25,782 nucleotides of DNA, taken from assembly GCA_902788205.1 (NCBI GenBank), contig CADAJJ010000032.1, positions 1 to 25,782 of the forward strand. The letters run 5' to 3'. The notes beneath the pieces are model-generated. The model saw only the letters and a program-made list of their open reading frames with translations, made no database searches and was not told where the DNA came from. Each line of letters starts with the position of its first letter. Position 1 is the first letter of the stretch. Position numbers and translations under genes: made by a program. The stretch is from RUG023 sp900315435. Lineage in GTDB: Bacteria; Spirochaetota; Spirochaetia; Sphaerochaetales; Sphaerochaetaceae. Shown one piece after another: positions 1 to 7,979 of the stretch.

Positions 1-96
1 TACGGTTTCAGGGACACCCAGTACTTCTTCTACAAGATCTACGAGAACTCCCGCAAGCCAACTCAAAACTGGCTATCCCACAAAATTCTGATTTGA
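1..96 (+). pseudogene. Possible upstream fragment of the disrupted secreted protein gene
   Basis: Frame 1 is open from the window edge to a TGA at 94-96. Its first 19 codons (reading YGFRDTQYFFYKIYENSRK) have almost only G or C at third positions, as in real genes of this window. From about position 58 the codon bias disappears in all three frames. The frame 2 reading frame that follows (110-874) is strongly coding but has no start signal. The simplest reading is one gene carrying a one-base frameshift between about 58 and 91. The alternative is that the upstream gene really ends at 96 and the two are separate. The window edge prevents a decision. Confidence 0.35.
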
Positions 97-109
97 ACCG
101 AACAATGTC

Positions 110-874
110 GTGCTGGCTCCTCAGACTCTCGCCCCCAACACAGTCACCTGGGGAGGATGGGGGGTGCCCTGTCCCGAGACCCACACGGAAATTTCCCAGG
201 ATACCCGTATCGAGGTGGAGTTCTACCTCTACACGCTGTCGGACTTGGAATCCTATGCAAAAGACTCTCCGATTTACTTCCAAGACGTCAACATCCAGAT
301 GGCTTCTCTCCAATACAGTTACGATTCGTCCAACAACAACCGGAAGGATCTTATCCTTGACAACAGTACCAACGAGTTCGACTATTGGGGCGGAATGAAG
401 GTACCTCCAACCGAGGAAACCTACCGGAACGATGCGGACAAGCCGGAAAAGCAGACCCTCGCGCTGTCCGTGGTGGAAAACACGGAAATGATCGACTCGG
501 GCAAGCCCGGGGTGGAACAACCGGTCGCCAAGCTGGAAATCACTACGAGCAACAACAAGACCCCCAGCAAGGACTACAACCTGAAGATCGCCATGTACGA
601 CAACGATCCGGTTGGTACGGGACACAGCCTCTACTATCTGCATCTGGATGACGACAAAAGCAACCACAACGCTTTTCTGGTCACACTCGATGTGGCCGGC
701 CAGAAGACATTGAACGACCCGACCCAGACCATCACCCTGTCTGTGCCCAAGGGAGAGACCATTCCAATCAGGAAACTGGTCAACGCGTCGTTCGTCAATA
801 CTGACAACCTCAACCTTCCCGCGGGAAACTACAGGGACACGGTCTACGTCGACATCATCACCGGCGACTCCTGA
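110..874 (+). CDS. Hypothetical exported-type protein, C-terminal part (5' end uncertain, probably disrupted)
   Basis: This is an open reading frame of 254 codons with strong G/C third-position bias, so it is clearly coding. The protein is rich in Thr, Asn, Asp and beta-prone segments. It ends with PAGNYRDTVYVDIITGDS, which resembles the last strand of spore-coat-U or fimbrial-like beta-sandwich domains (typically an AGxYxDTVxVxI pattern). No signal peptide or membrane segment is present in this reading frame. The only start near the 5' end is a GTG at 110 without a Shine-Dalgarno sequence, and an in-frame TGA lies at 89-91. Such a domain would normally be secreted, so the missing export signal suggests the real start lies upstream and is separated by a frameshift. 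It converges on the flavodiiron gene and shares a bidirectional terminator with it. The function is not recognised. Confidence 0.6.
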   Translation: MLAPQTLAPNTVTWGGWGVPCPETHTEISQDTRIEVEFYLYTLSDLESYAKDSPIYFQDVNIQMASLQYSYDSSNNNRKDLILDNSTNEFDYWGGMKVPPTEETYRNDADKPEKQTLALSVVENTEMIDSGKPGVEQPVAKLEITTSNNKTPSKDYNLKIAMYDNDPVGTGHSLYYLHLDDDKSNHNAFLVTLDVAGQKTLNDPTQTITLSVPKGETIPIRKLVNASFVNTDNLNLPAGNYRDTVYVDIITGDS

Positions 875-881
875 AAACACG

Positions 882-911
882 CGTGGCGGGTTTCCCCGCC
901 ACGTCCGTTTT
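882..911 (+). terminator. Bidirectional rho-independent terminator
   Basis: A perfect 9-bp stem CGTGGCGGG / CCCGCCACG (882-890 and 895-903) encloses a TTTC loop. A TTTT run follows at 908-911 on the + strand, and an AAAA run at 874-877 gives TTTT on the - strand. It lies between two convergent genes whose stop codons are at 872-874 and 932-934, so it can end both transcripts. Confidence 0.75.
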
Positions 912-931
912 CCATTTCTGTCGTCTACAGC

Positions 932-2128
932 TCAACCGTTCTTGATTTCCATGGCAAGCTTGAAGGCCATATCGTAGGCTTTCTTCTTGTCCTCTTCCGT
1001 CGGGTGACCCTGGAATTCGACATTGCCCTCGTGCTCGAACTTCATCGTGTCGATGAACTCGTCGAACTGTTTCTGGGCTAAACGCATCGTCTTGCGCCCG
1101 GTGAAACGGCTACGCTCCATCTCGTCCATCACGTCGTACATCGGCGGGAACATCTTGTAGGAGTAGGTCGGCATGCCGAAGATGACCCCGCTGGACCGCC
1201 AAGCCTTCTCCAACACGTAGGAGACATGGGTCTGGGGAATGCGGATCTCGTGGAGGATCACCCCCGCATCGCTGACCGCCTTGCGGATTGTCTCGACCAT
1301 GCACTCGGTGTTGCCGTACATGCTGGACCAGACCAAGGTGATCTCCTTCTCGCGCGGTCCGGTGGCATAGCCAGCCAGTCTCGCGTACCAGTCGACGACT
1401 TCGAGCGGATCCTTTCTCCAGACCACACCATGGCTCGGCGCCACCATTCTGAGTCCCACCTTGGCGTCGGACAGTTTCTTGATGGCGCGGGTGACGAACG
1501 GGCTGAAAGCGGCGACGATATTGGCGTAGTAGCGTTCTGTCTCGGTGGACAGCAACGCCAGCTCTTCCCTGTCCAACTCATCATGGAAGCAGTGGTCGTA
1601 CCGGCCATAGGCTCCAAATGCGTCACAACTGAACAGGATCTGGTCCTCGATGTCATAGGTCATCATCGTCTCAGGCCAATGGACATTCGGAGTCACGAAG
1701 AACTGCAGGGTACGGCCGCCGATATCCAGCGTCTCCCCATCCTTGACCGGATGGATGTTGGTTGTCACCCCGTAGAAGGCCTTCAGCAACGGAACCGACT
1801 TGTCGGTGGCATAGATTTCCACGTTCGGATTCTTGGCGACCAGCGACGCAAGGGAACCGGTATGGTCGGGCTCCATGTGGTTGATCACCAGCACATCGAT
1901 ATCGGAAACACGCAGCCCCAGTTGCCGCATCTGGCCCTCTATGGCGTCACAGGCGCCATCCCAGTCCTTGACCAGGTCAATCAGCACGTTCTTTTTCTCA
2001 CCTTTGAGCACATAGGCATTGAGCATGACTCCCTGGGGGATTGGCCAGATTCCCTCGAACAGGTCCTTGCTTCCGATTTTGGCCGAAACTCGATAGACGC
2101 TTCGCGCAAGCTCGTCAGGTTTCTGCAT
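932..2128 (-). CDS. Flavodiiron protein (A-type flavoprotein, FprA/ROO family) lacking an FMN loop
   Basis: The family is cytosolic and reduces O2 to water and/or NO to N2O in anaerobes. The N-terminal metallo-beta-lactamase domain keeps all diiron ligands: H84, E86 and D88 in HMEPDH, H150 in TPNVHWPE, D169 in LFSCDAFG, and H233 in PSHGVVW. The C-terminal flavodoxin domain has the FMN phosphate loop SSMYGNTE (about residues 268-275) and the second loop MPTYSYKMFPP. The third FMN loop, usually GSYGWSGG or similar, is absent: RKTMR runs straight into LAQKQFDEF. The protein is 398 residues, close to normal, and is otherwise intact to a typical end (GHPTEEDKKKAYDMAFKLAMEI). The ATG at 2128 is preferred over the upstream GTG at 2149 because GGAGAAGGAG precedes it. 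It is the last gene of a three-gene - strand unit, 17 bases after the radical SAM stop. Confidence 0.93.
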   Translation of the reverse strand: MQKPDELARSVYRVSAKIGSKDLFEGIWPIPQGVMLNAYVLKGEKKNVLIDLVKDWDGACDAIEGQMRQLGLRVSDIDVLVINHMEPDHTGSLASLVAKNPNVEIYATDKSVPLLKAFYGVTTNIHPVKDGETLDIGGRTLQFFVTPNVHWPETMMTYDIEDQILFSCDAFGAYGRYDHCFHDELDREELALLSTETERYYANIVAAFSPFVTRAIKKLSDAKVGLRMVAPSHGVVWRKDPLEVVDWYARLAGYATGPREKEITLVWSSMYGNTECMVETIRKAVSDAGVILHEIRIPQTHVSYVLEKAWRSSGVIFGMPTYSYKMFPPMYDVMDEMERSRFTGRKTMRLAQKQFDEFIDTMKFEHEGNVEFQGHPTEEDKKKAYDMAFKLAMEIKNG

Positions 2129-2145
2129 CTCTCGCTCCTTCTCCC

Positions 2146-4416
2146 TCACGCCTGCTTGATGTGGGCCACAAGGCCGCTATGCGCAAGCGGAGAGAACTGT
2201 ATTTTGCTCGTTCCCTCCAACCTTAGCACATTTCCCTGAACTATACAGGATTCCACGATATGCTTTTTCAGGAATTTCGGGGGGATGCCATACAAACTCT
2301 TCCCCTCGTTCTTGCCAAGGATATAGGGGATATGCATGCCATCCAATAGCCGGCGCGCCGCCTTGTCCAGTTGCTCCCGCTCCCCAACAATCTCCACCTG
2401 CAAGAAGTTCTGGGCAGGCACGGTCTCGCAAACGGCAAACCCTGCCTTGCCGAGGGCCCGGACCACTTCGCCCCGCCTATCATTGGAAAAGGGGTAGACC
2501 GCATACCAGTTGTCCCCCCACCAGCGCATCATCTCCAAGCTGTCGAAGCCGGCATCGCGGACTGTCATGATAGCCTCTTCGCCTTGGTTGATGGCCTGCA
2601 TCAGCGTTCTCATGACGTATGCGGCCTTCGTTTCCTTGTATGCTGTGGTATACTGCTCGGGAATTTCCATTTTCACGAAGAAAGGCTTCGCCTGCGCCTT
2701 GGCTTTCATCAGCGTCTCCAGCGCCCGCCCGTCCATCATTCCCGGCATGGAAATCGTGTGGCTGGCTAACGTTTCGCGCTGGCGTTGGTCGCATGCCCCG
2801 CACCCCTGGCAGTTTCCGCCCATGCAGGTGGAATGCTGCCTTCCCTCCTTTGCGTCCGCATATCGGCTGTAGAGCACTTTCGAGGGAATCCCGCAGTCGA
2901 CAAAGCCATAGGCGAAAGGCCAGTCCTCAGGCTTTTCCCTGGTCAGGTCTTCCGTCACGGGAAACAGTTCCTCGAATAGTTCCCAAGCTCCTTCAGGGAG
3001 GCTGCCATCATACACCAGAGCCGCGTCAGCCATCGCCTCGAGAGCCGGGGCGACATGCTGGTTGGTCATGACCAAGGCCTGGGAAAGGAAGTATTCCTTG
3101 TAGGGGTATGTCAGCCTGAATTCGTAGCCTCCCTGCTCGGTGGCCCGCTTGACCTTCTCCACAACCGGCTCCCACAGCTCTTCCCGCAACAGCAACGGGG
3201 CGTAGCGCAGCGGGGTGAAGGGCATGCGGACCAAAAGACCGAACGAACAAAGGATGCGTATGCCGCGGTTCCGCTTCTCGCGGACCTTCTTGATACTTTC
3301 CAGCAATCGCTGGAAATCGGCGACATCCTCGTCTTCCTCCAGGCCGGAGAGGATGAAGAAGAGCTTCACCTCGCGGATGTTCTGCGAGAGCATCTGGTCA
3401 AGCACCTTCAGGAAGGTCTGGCGGTCCAGGTTCTTGTGGAAGTATGCCCGCATCCGCTCGCTGATGCCCTCGACGCCGATGGTGAACTGGCGCTTGTCGC
3501 CAGCGACCTCAAACGGAAGCAACTCGGGATGGGCAGCGAGAATGTCGGCCCTCTGGCTCATGAAATTGACCCGAAAAAAGAACTTGTTCAGCCCGCCCAT
3601 CAGCCTGACCACGTCGTGGTGGGTGTTGAAGTTGAAGCTGGTGATTTCCAAGGTGTCGCTTCCGGTCGCCCTCTTCAGTTGCCTGGCAGCCCGCTCCAGC
3701 TCCTCATAGGGTACTTCCCGATAGGGCTTGCGTTCCCACCCCTCGAAACAGAACGTGCAGAAATAGGGGCATCCATAGCTGATCTGCAGACGTGCGGTGG
3801 TCGCCTCGGGACTGTCGAACAGATATTGCCTCGCGGTGGAAAGCCAGTCGTGGCTGGTATCCGGAAGAATCGCCTTCCTGACGGAGGTGTGGCTGTTTCC
3901 CACCACCATCAACCCGTCAATCTCTCCCTCCAGGGAGGAAAGCACCTGACGCCACTGGTTCCGGGGAGTCTTGAGAAGCGCGGAGACCAGACGTGTGGTG
4001 TTTCCTTCCCCTTCTCCGAAATAGAGCGCATCGACAAAGGCGTCGTCGGCGCTGTACAGCACTCCCTGGCTGGCCATGGCGTTGGATCCACCCATGACTA
4101 TCAGGGGGGCGGAAGCGTCCGGTACCCGCTGGCTGTGCCGGTAAGGGATGTGGGCGTAGCGCAGCATGCTGGGAAGGTTGACCAGCTCGACCGCATAGCT
4201 GTTCGAGACCAGGATCAGGTCGAACTTGGAGGCCTCCAACCCGGTACGCAATCCACGAAGCGTGGAAAGGCGCTCACGCTCGGCAGCGTTTGGCAGAAAG
4301 ACAAAATCGATATCCCCGTCGGGCAACACCCGAGCGCACTCGCCGTACAGGAACTGGTGGGGAGTGGACTTCACCACGTCGCGAAACGGGGAGAGCCGCA
4401 TGATCAGCACTTTCAT
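2146..4416 (-). CDS. Radical SAM protein of the TIGR03960-like class with a second cysteine cluster
   Basis: A protein of about 756 residues. Residues 1-190 look like the B12-binding-like N-terminal region of such enzymes, with conserved MGGSNAMA and FGEGEGNT patches. The radical SAM [4Fe-4S] motif is CPYFCTFC (C216, C220, C223), a CX3CX2C arrangement. At about 531-542, CMGGNCQGCGAC (CX4CX2CX2C) could hold a second Fe-S cluster. The preceding segment FVDCGIPSKVLYSRYADA resembles the same place in TIGR03960 proteins. These are usually followed by or fused to DUF2344; the last 200 residues here could be a diverged version but I cannot confirm it. The substrate is unknown. The upstream peptidase gene ends in ATGATGA, so its TGA overlaps a possible ATG at 4419. 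The ATG at 4416 has better spacing from GGAGG, and both give nearly the same protein. Translational coupling to the peptidase is likely. Confidence 0.9.
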   Translation of the reverse strand: MKVLIMRLSPFRDVVKSTPHQFLYGECARVLPDGDIDFVFLPNAAERERLSTLRGLRTGLEASKFDLILVSNSYAVELVNLPSMLRYAHIPYRHSQRVPDASAPLIVMGGSNAMASQGVLYSADDAFVDALYFGEGEGNTTRLVSALLKTPRNQWRQVLSSLEGEIDGLMVVGNSHTSVRKAILPDTSHDWLSTARQYLFDSPEATTARLQISYGCPYFCTFCFEGWERKPYREVPYEELERAARQLKRATGSDTLEITSFNFNTHHDVVRLMGGLNKFFFRVNFMSQRADILAAHPELLPFEVAGDKRQFTIGVEGISERMRAYFHKNLDRQTFLKVLDQMLSQNIREVKLFFILSGLEEDEDVADFQRLLESIKKVREKRNRGIRILCSFGLLVRMPFTPLRYAPLLLREELWEPVVEKVKRATEQGGYEFRLTYPYKEYFLSQALVMTNQHVAPALEAMADAALVYDGSLPEGAWELFEELFPVTEDLTREKPEDWPFAYGFVDCGIPSKVLYSRYADAKEGRQHSTCMGGNCQGCGACDQRQRETLASHTISMPGMMDGRALETLMKAKAQAKPFFVKMEIPEQYTTAYKETKAAYVMRTLMQAINQGEEAIMTVRDAGFDSLEMMRWWGDNWYAVYPFSNDRRGEVVRALGKAGFAVCETVPAQNFLQVEIVGEREQLDKAARRLLDGMHIPYILGKNEGKSLYGIPPKFLKKHIVESCIVQGNVLRLEGTSKIQFSPLAHSGLVAHIKQA

Positions 4417-5117
4417 CATCTTCCTCCAAACACATCGCACTTGGGCTGCATGACCGACAGATGCCTCTCCCGCAGACGCCAGTCAGGCATGTGCCTGTCC
4501 AAGAAGGCGTGGAACTGGGGACCGTGATTGAAATTGACCCGATGGTCCAGCTCATGCAGGACAAGATAGGAAAGGTCCTCATCCCCCAAGCCTGCGCAAC
4601 GCAGGGAGAAATTGAGGTTGCCCTTCCGCGAGCAGCTCGCCCAGACCCGGTGGCTGTCCCGGATGGCGATCCGCCCGACGGTCAGTCCAAGTTCCCGGCA
4701 CCACCAGGCCACAAGCGGGACAACCCGATTTCTGGTGGTATCGTGGAAATAGCGCTTGACCCGTCCGGATACCTCATCCCGGGAACCTGGTTGCACAAAG
4801 AGCTTCCCCTCGAGCACGTATGGCTTTCCCGCCTGCTCGTCAAAGGCCAGCCTGACGCGTTCGCCAGAGAGGGTGAGCTCCATACCGGATTGCCAGCTCG
4901 CTTCGGGCTTTTTCATCTTCTCAAGCTTCGGCAACGACAGAAGGATGAACCTCTCCACCTCGAGCTTCGGGGTGTAGTAGGGAGCGCTGGCGTGCAGGGC
5001 ACCGTGTACATCGTAGCGGAGCACGATCCTGCGGGCTCTACGACGATAGGTAAGCGTGTAAGCGTATTGCTGTACTTTGCCGGTGGTTTTCATTATCTTG
5101 GGGGCATGATACTCCAT
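4416..5117 (-). CDS. YgjP/DUF45-family zinc metallopeptidase
   Basis: The protein has the YgjP-like (WLM-related) fold. The N-terminal half carries the YTLTYRRRARRIVLRYD segment typical of the family. The C-terminal half has the zinc motif HELDH (HExxH, about residues 188-192) followed by NHGPQFHAFL, whose first His (about 198) is the usual third ligand. CSRKGNLNFSLRC just before it is also family-like. The natural substrate of this family is not established. The start is uncertain. ATG 5117 has a GGA four bases upstream, whereas ATG 5093 has no ribosome binding site and would shorten the protein by eight residues. With the 5117 start, the 5' end overlaps the divergent gene starting at 5106. 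It heads the unit with the radical SAM and flavodiiron genes. Confidence 0.85.
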   Translation of the reverse strand: MEYHAPKIMKTTGKVQQYAYTLTYRRRARRIVLRYDVHGALHASAPYYTPKLEVERFILLSLPKLEKMKKPEASWQSGMELTLSGERVRLAFDEQAGKPYVLEGKLFVQPGSRDEVSGRVKRYFHDTTRNRVVPLVAWWCRELGLTVGRIAIRDSHRVWASCSRKGNLNFSLRCAGLGDEDLSYLVLHELDHRVNFNHGPQFHAFLDRHMPDWRLRERHLSVMQPKCDVFGGR

Positions 5118-5531
5118 TTGTTCCAACAAATTCCATACAAACAGCTATCCCTTCCAGGCGACAGTCTGGAGGCCTGCTGGCAGGCCGCCTTGGAGAAGGC
5201 GGACACGATGGAGACAGGGTGCGAGCTCTGCCTTGAGACACAGCCTGACCTGTCGGTGACCAGGTACGGATGGGCCGACGCCCCGGACGAAGATGACAAG
5301 AACCGGATCGCGGAGGGCATCGCCGACAAGCAGAAACCCCATGACTTCGCCATCGAGCCGGGACGTTGGCGCTTCGAGCAACTGGAGTATCTTCCCGACC
5401 GGGACGAAATCAGGAGAGAGATGAATCCCTACGTGGCGGAGCGGAGCGCCGGTCCGCTGTATATCCGTATCATCAAGGAAAACGCGCTGGAGCTTGCCGT
5501 ACAGCTTCTTTGGTTGCCCAGCGAAGGATGA
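5106..5531 (+). CDS. Conserved-looking hypothetical protein
   Basis: An acidic protein of 141 residues with good G/C third-position bias. I do not recognise a family. It has no signal peptide or membrane segment and reads as a small soluble alpha/beta protein. Visible features are Cys pairs in CELC (about residues 38-41), a Trp-rich middle (RYGWADAP, PGRWRFEQLEYLPDRDE) and a C-terminal strand-like LYIRIIKENALELAVQLLWLP. The ATG at 5106 follows a G-rich TTGGGGGC stretch that could act as a ribosome binding site. It is divergent from the peptidase gene and 21 bases upstream of the TraB-family gene, so it is probably co-transcribed with the latter. Confidence 0.7.
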   Translation: MILHLFQQIPYKQLSLPGDSLEACWQAALEKADTMETGCELCLETQPDLSVTRYGWADAPDEDDKNRIAEGIADKQKPHDFAIEPGRWRFEQLEYLPDRDEIRREMNPYVAERSAGPLYIRIIKENALELAVQLLWLPSEG

Positions 5532-5552
5532 TGGGAGTATCATTGACTGATC

Positions 5553-6746
5553 ATGATTTCACACAAGCTCGGCGAACATACAAAGCAACTGGTCTTCAAG
5601 AATGGAAAGACAATCACCCTGGTCGGGACGGCACATGTCTCCCAAAAGAGCGTCGACGAGGTCAAAAGCGTCATCGACGAGGTCAAGCCGGACCACATCT
5701 GTCTTGAGCTTGATGCCGGGAGATGGCAGAGCAAGACCCAGCCCCAGGACTGGAAGAACCAGGATATCCGCAAAGTCTTCAAGACCAACAAGGCCTTCCT
5801 CATGATTGCCAACATGGCCCTTGCCGGCTATCAGAAGCGCATGGGCGACCAGACAGGTTCCGCACCCGGAGAAGAAATCATCTCCGCCGGCCATATCGCC
5901 GAGGAACAGCATATTCCCTTCTCTCTTTGTGACAGGGAAATCCAGATCACTCTGAAACGAGCATGGAGAAAATCCTCTTTCTGGAACAAGATGAAGTTGC
6001 TCGGAGAGCTGGCCGAGGCAGTCTTCAGCAAGGAGGAAGTCACCCCCGAGGAGTTGGAACAGCTGAAGAACAACGCCACCATGCAGTCCATGCTGCAAGA
6101 CCTCGCCAAGGAGCTGCCGACCGTCAAGCAGGTGCTCATCGACGAACGTGACCAGTATCTGGCGACCAGCATCTGGAACGCTCCCGGCACCAACATTGTC
6201 GCCATCATCGGAGCAGGCCATCAGAACGGTATTGTCAAACAATTCCGTGCCTACGAAAAGGGCTATCCGACTGCAGACCTGAAGAGCATCAGCGAGGTGC
6301 CTCCCGCATCGAAGGCAAGCAAAGTGATCAGCTTCCTGATTCCCGCCACGATCATCGCCATCATCGCATGGGGCTTTGCCCGTGCCGGCTGGCAACAGGG
6401 AGCGAAGATGTTCGGCTACTGGGTCGCGGTCAACGCGATCTTCACCGCCATCGGCGGCATCATCGGCCTTGCCCACCCGCTGAACATCGTCATCAGCGCC
6501 TTGGCCAGCCCCTTCACCAGCCTGAATCCCACCATTGGCGTCGGTATTGTCAGTGGCCTGGTCGAGGCCACGCTCCACAAGCCAAAGGTGCGCGACTTCG
6601 AGGGCCTTGCCGAGGACGCCACCCATGTCTCCGCCTGGTACAAGAACCGGATCCTGCACGCCCTGCTCGTCTTCCTGACCTGTTCGGTCGGAAGCTCGGT
6701 CGGTACCATCATCGCCTTCCCTGTCCTGCTCAAACTGCTTGGCTGA
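5553..6746 (+). CDS. TraB/PrgY-family membrane protein
   Basis: A protein of 397 residues. The N-terminal domain carries the family signature GTAHVS (residues 25-30) and LELDAGRW, plus GAGHQNGI further on. These are the conserved Gly/His/Glu patches of the TraB domain, which is related to the TIKI/EreA-like metalloprotease superfamily. The C-terminal third has about four to five hydrophobic segments: one around VISFLIPATIIAIIAW, two around VAVNAIFTAIGGIIGL and GVGIVSGLV, and one at the very end (LLVFLTCSVGSSVGTIIAF). It is therefore probably an inner-membrane protein. TraB/PrgY is known from enterococcal pheromone shutdown, but most bacterial homologues lack a proven role. The ATG at 5553 has only a distant GGGAG upstream. 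Its stop is two bases from that of the convergent butyrate kinase gene. Confidence 0.88.
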   Translation: MISHKLGEHTKQLVFKNGKTITLVGTAHVSQKSVDEVKSVIDEVKPDHICLELDAGRWQSKTQPQDWKNQDIRKVFKTNKAFLMIANMALAGYQKRMGDQTGSAPGEEIISAGHIAEEQHIPFSLCDREIQITLKRAWRKSSFWNKMKLLGELAEAVFSKEEVTPEELEQLKNNATMQSMLQDLAKELPTVKQVLIDERDQYLATSIWNAPGTNIVAIIGAGHQNGIVKQFRAYEKGYPTADLKSISEVPPASKASKVISFLIPATIIAIIAWGFARAGWQQGAKMFGYWVAVNAIFTAIGGIIGLAHPLNIVISALASPFTSLNPTIGVGIVSGLVEATLHKPKVRDFEGLAEDATHVSAWYKNRILHALLVFLTCSVGSSVGTIIAFPVLLKLLG

Positions 6747-6748
6747 CC

Positions 6749-7861
6749 TCAGTTCTGTCTGTCCCAACCAAACCCTTGGAAGAGAGGCTTCCCCGTGTAT
6801 GGATGGGCATCACGCTTACCGGTGAGCACGTCGAGCACGGAATCGGCCATGGCCTGTTGCTCGACCTCGCCCGGATACAGCACGACGGAAGCGATCCATC
6901 CACACTTCTCTTGGATTGTCGAGACGATATCGGGAAAACGGACCAGCCCTCCCGTCAGGATGATCGCATCCACGTTGCCTGACAGGACCGCGGCCATGGC
7001 GCCGATCGACTTGCAAACCTGGTAGGTCATGGCAGACCACACCATCGTCGCTTTCGCGTCTCCCTGTTCCACCATCTTGTGGATGGTGTCCGAATTGGAG
7101 GTGCCGAAATAGCTGACCAGACCACCGGAGCGTGAACACATAGTCCTCACTTCGTCCAGCGAGTGGTGCTCAAGGTAGGAAAGCAACTCGATGACGGGAA
7201 CGGAACCAAGCCTGGTAGGAGAGAACGGACCATCACCTCCCGCACCTTCCGTGCTGTCCACCATACGCCCATGCCTGTGTGCGGTGATGGTAATTCCTCC
7301 ATCGATGTGGCAGACGATGAAATTACAGGTTTCATAGCTCCGCCTGATTTTCTCCGCGTACTGTCTGGCAACGCCCTTCTGGTTCAACACATGGGTCTGC
7401 GCTCTTCGGTACAAGCCCTGGATACCGGTCAGACGAGCCACGTCGTCCAGCTCGTCCACGTTGGTGGGGTCTACCGTGTACATCGGCTTGTGGTACTTGC
7501 ATCCCAGTTCGTATGCCATCATGACTCCCAGCTTCGCCGGATGGTCGCTACCTCCCACGTCGGCCGCCGTGTCATCCCTGAGCCGTTTGTCGATTGGCAT
7601 GACCCCTTCTTCTTGGGCATAGGCGCAGCCACCACGGCCAATAAAGATGTCGATCGACTCCATGGGAATGGCATGGGCTTTCAGCGTATCGGAAACCACC
7701 TGCATGCGCATTTCCATCTGGTCGTTGACTGTGGGAAATGCGAGCAAGAACGGCGCGTCATGGAACACGCTGGTTGAGAAGCATTCCTTACGATCATCGA
7801 ACACACTGATTTTGGTCGAAGTGGAACCGGGATTGATGACAAGCATTCGATAGGTGGACAT
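6749..7861 (-). CDS. buk: Butyrate kinase
   Basis: The enzyme converts butyryl phosphate plus ADP to butyrate plus ATP, or the reverse, in butyrate fermentation or branched-chain acyl metabolism. It belongs to the ASKHA acetokinase superfamily. The N-terminal phosphate motif NPGSTSTK is at residues 10-17. The central acetokinase-like signature runs through HIDGGITITAHRHGRMVDSTEGAGGDGPFSP, and the C-terminal ILTGGLV matches the adenosine-binding motif. The length of 370 residues is normal. No phosphotransbutyrylase (ptb) gene is adjacent, so the partner must lie elsewhere, or the enzyme may act on isobutyrate-type substrates. The ATG has no clear Shine-Dalgarno sequence. The 118-base gap to radA on its 5' side should hold its promoter, but I could not place one with confidence. 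Confidence 0.95.
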   Translation of the reverse strand: MSTYRMLVINPGSTSTKISVFDDRKECFSTSVFHDAPFLLAFPTVNDQMEMRMQVVSDTLKAHAIPMESIDIFIGRGGCAYAQEEGVMPIDKRLRDDTAADVGGSDHPAKLGVMMAYELGCKYHKPMYTVDPTNVDELDDVARLTGIQGLYRRAQTHVLNQKGVARQYAEKIRRSYETCNFIVCHIDGGITITAHRHGRMVDSTEGAGGDGPFSPTRLGSVPVIELLSYLEHHSLDEVRTMCSRSGGLVSYFGTSNSDTIHKMVEQGDAKATMVWSAMTYQVCKSIGAMAAVLSGNVDAIILTGGLVRFPDIVSTIQEKCGWIASVVLYPGEVEQQAMADSVLDVLTGKRDAHPYTGKPLFQGFGWDRQN

Positions 7862-7979
7862 GGCTACACGCTACGTCTTTTCTCGGCTTCGGGCAAGGCG
7901 TCTTCCGACATGCAAAAACCATCCCTCCAAGCATGTTATGATTGCTAACGTTTATAGGTATTTGCATTCCAAACAATTG

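Noticed and set aside
8..880. 290-codon - strand frame opposite the first gene
   Set aside because: Its codons fit the complement of the biased + strand frame, and its translation (VVV/VDVD-rich) is typical of a shadow.
3055..4527. 490-codon + strand frame opposite the radical SAM gene
   Set aside because: It is an antisense shadow. The - strand frame has clear radical SAM motifs.
5559..6767. 402-codon - strand frame opposite the TraB-family gene
   Set aside because: It is a shadow frame. The + strand protein has the GTAHVS motif and membrane segments.
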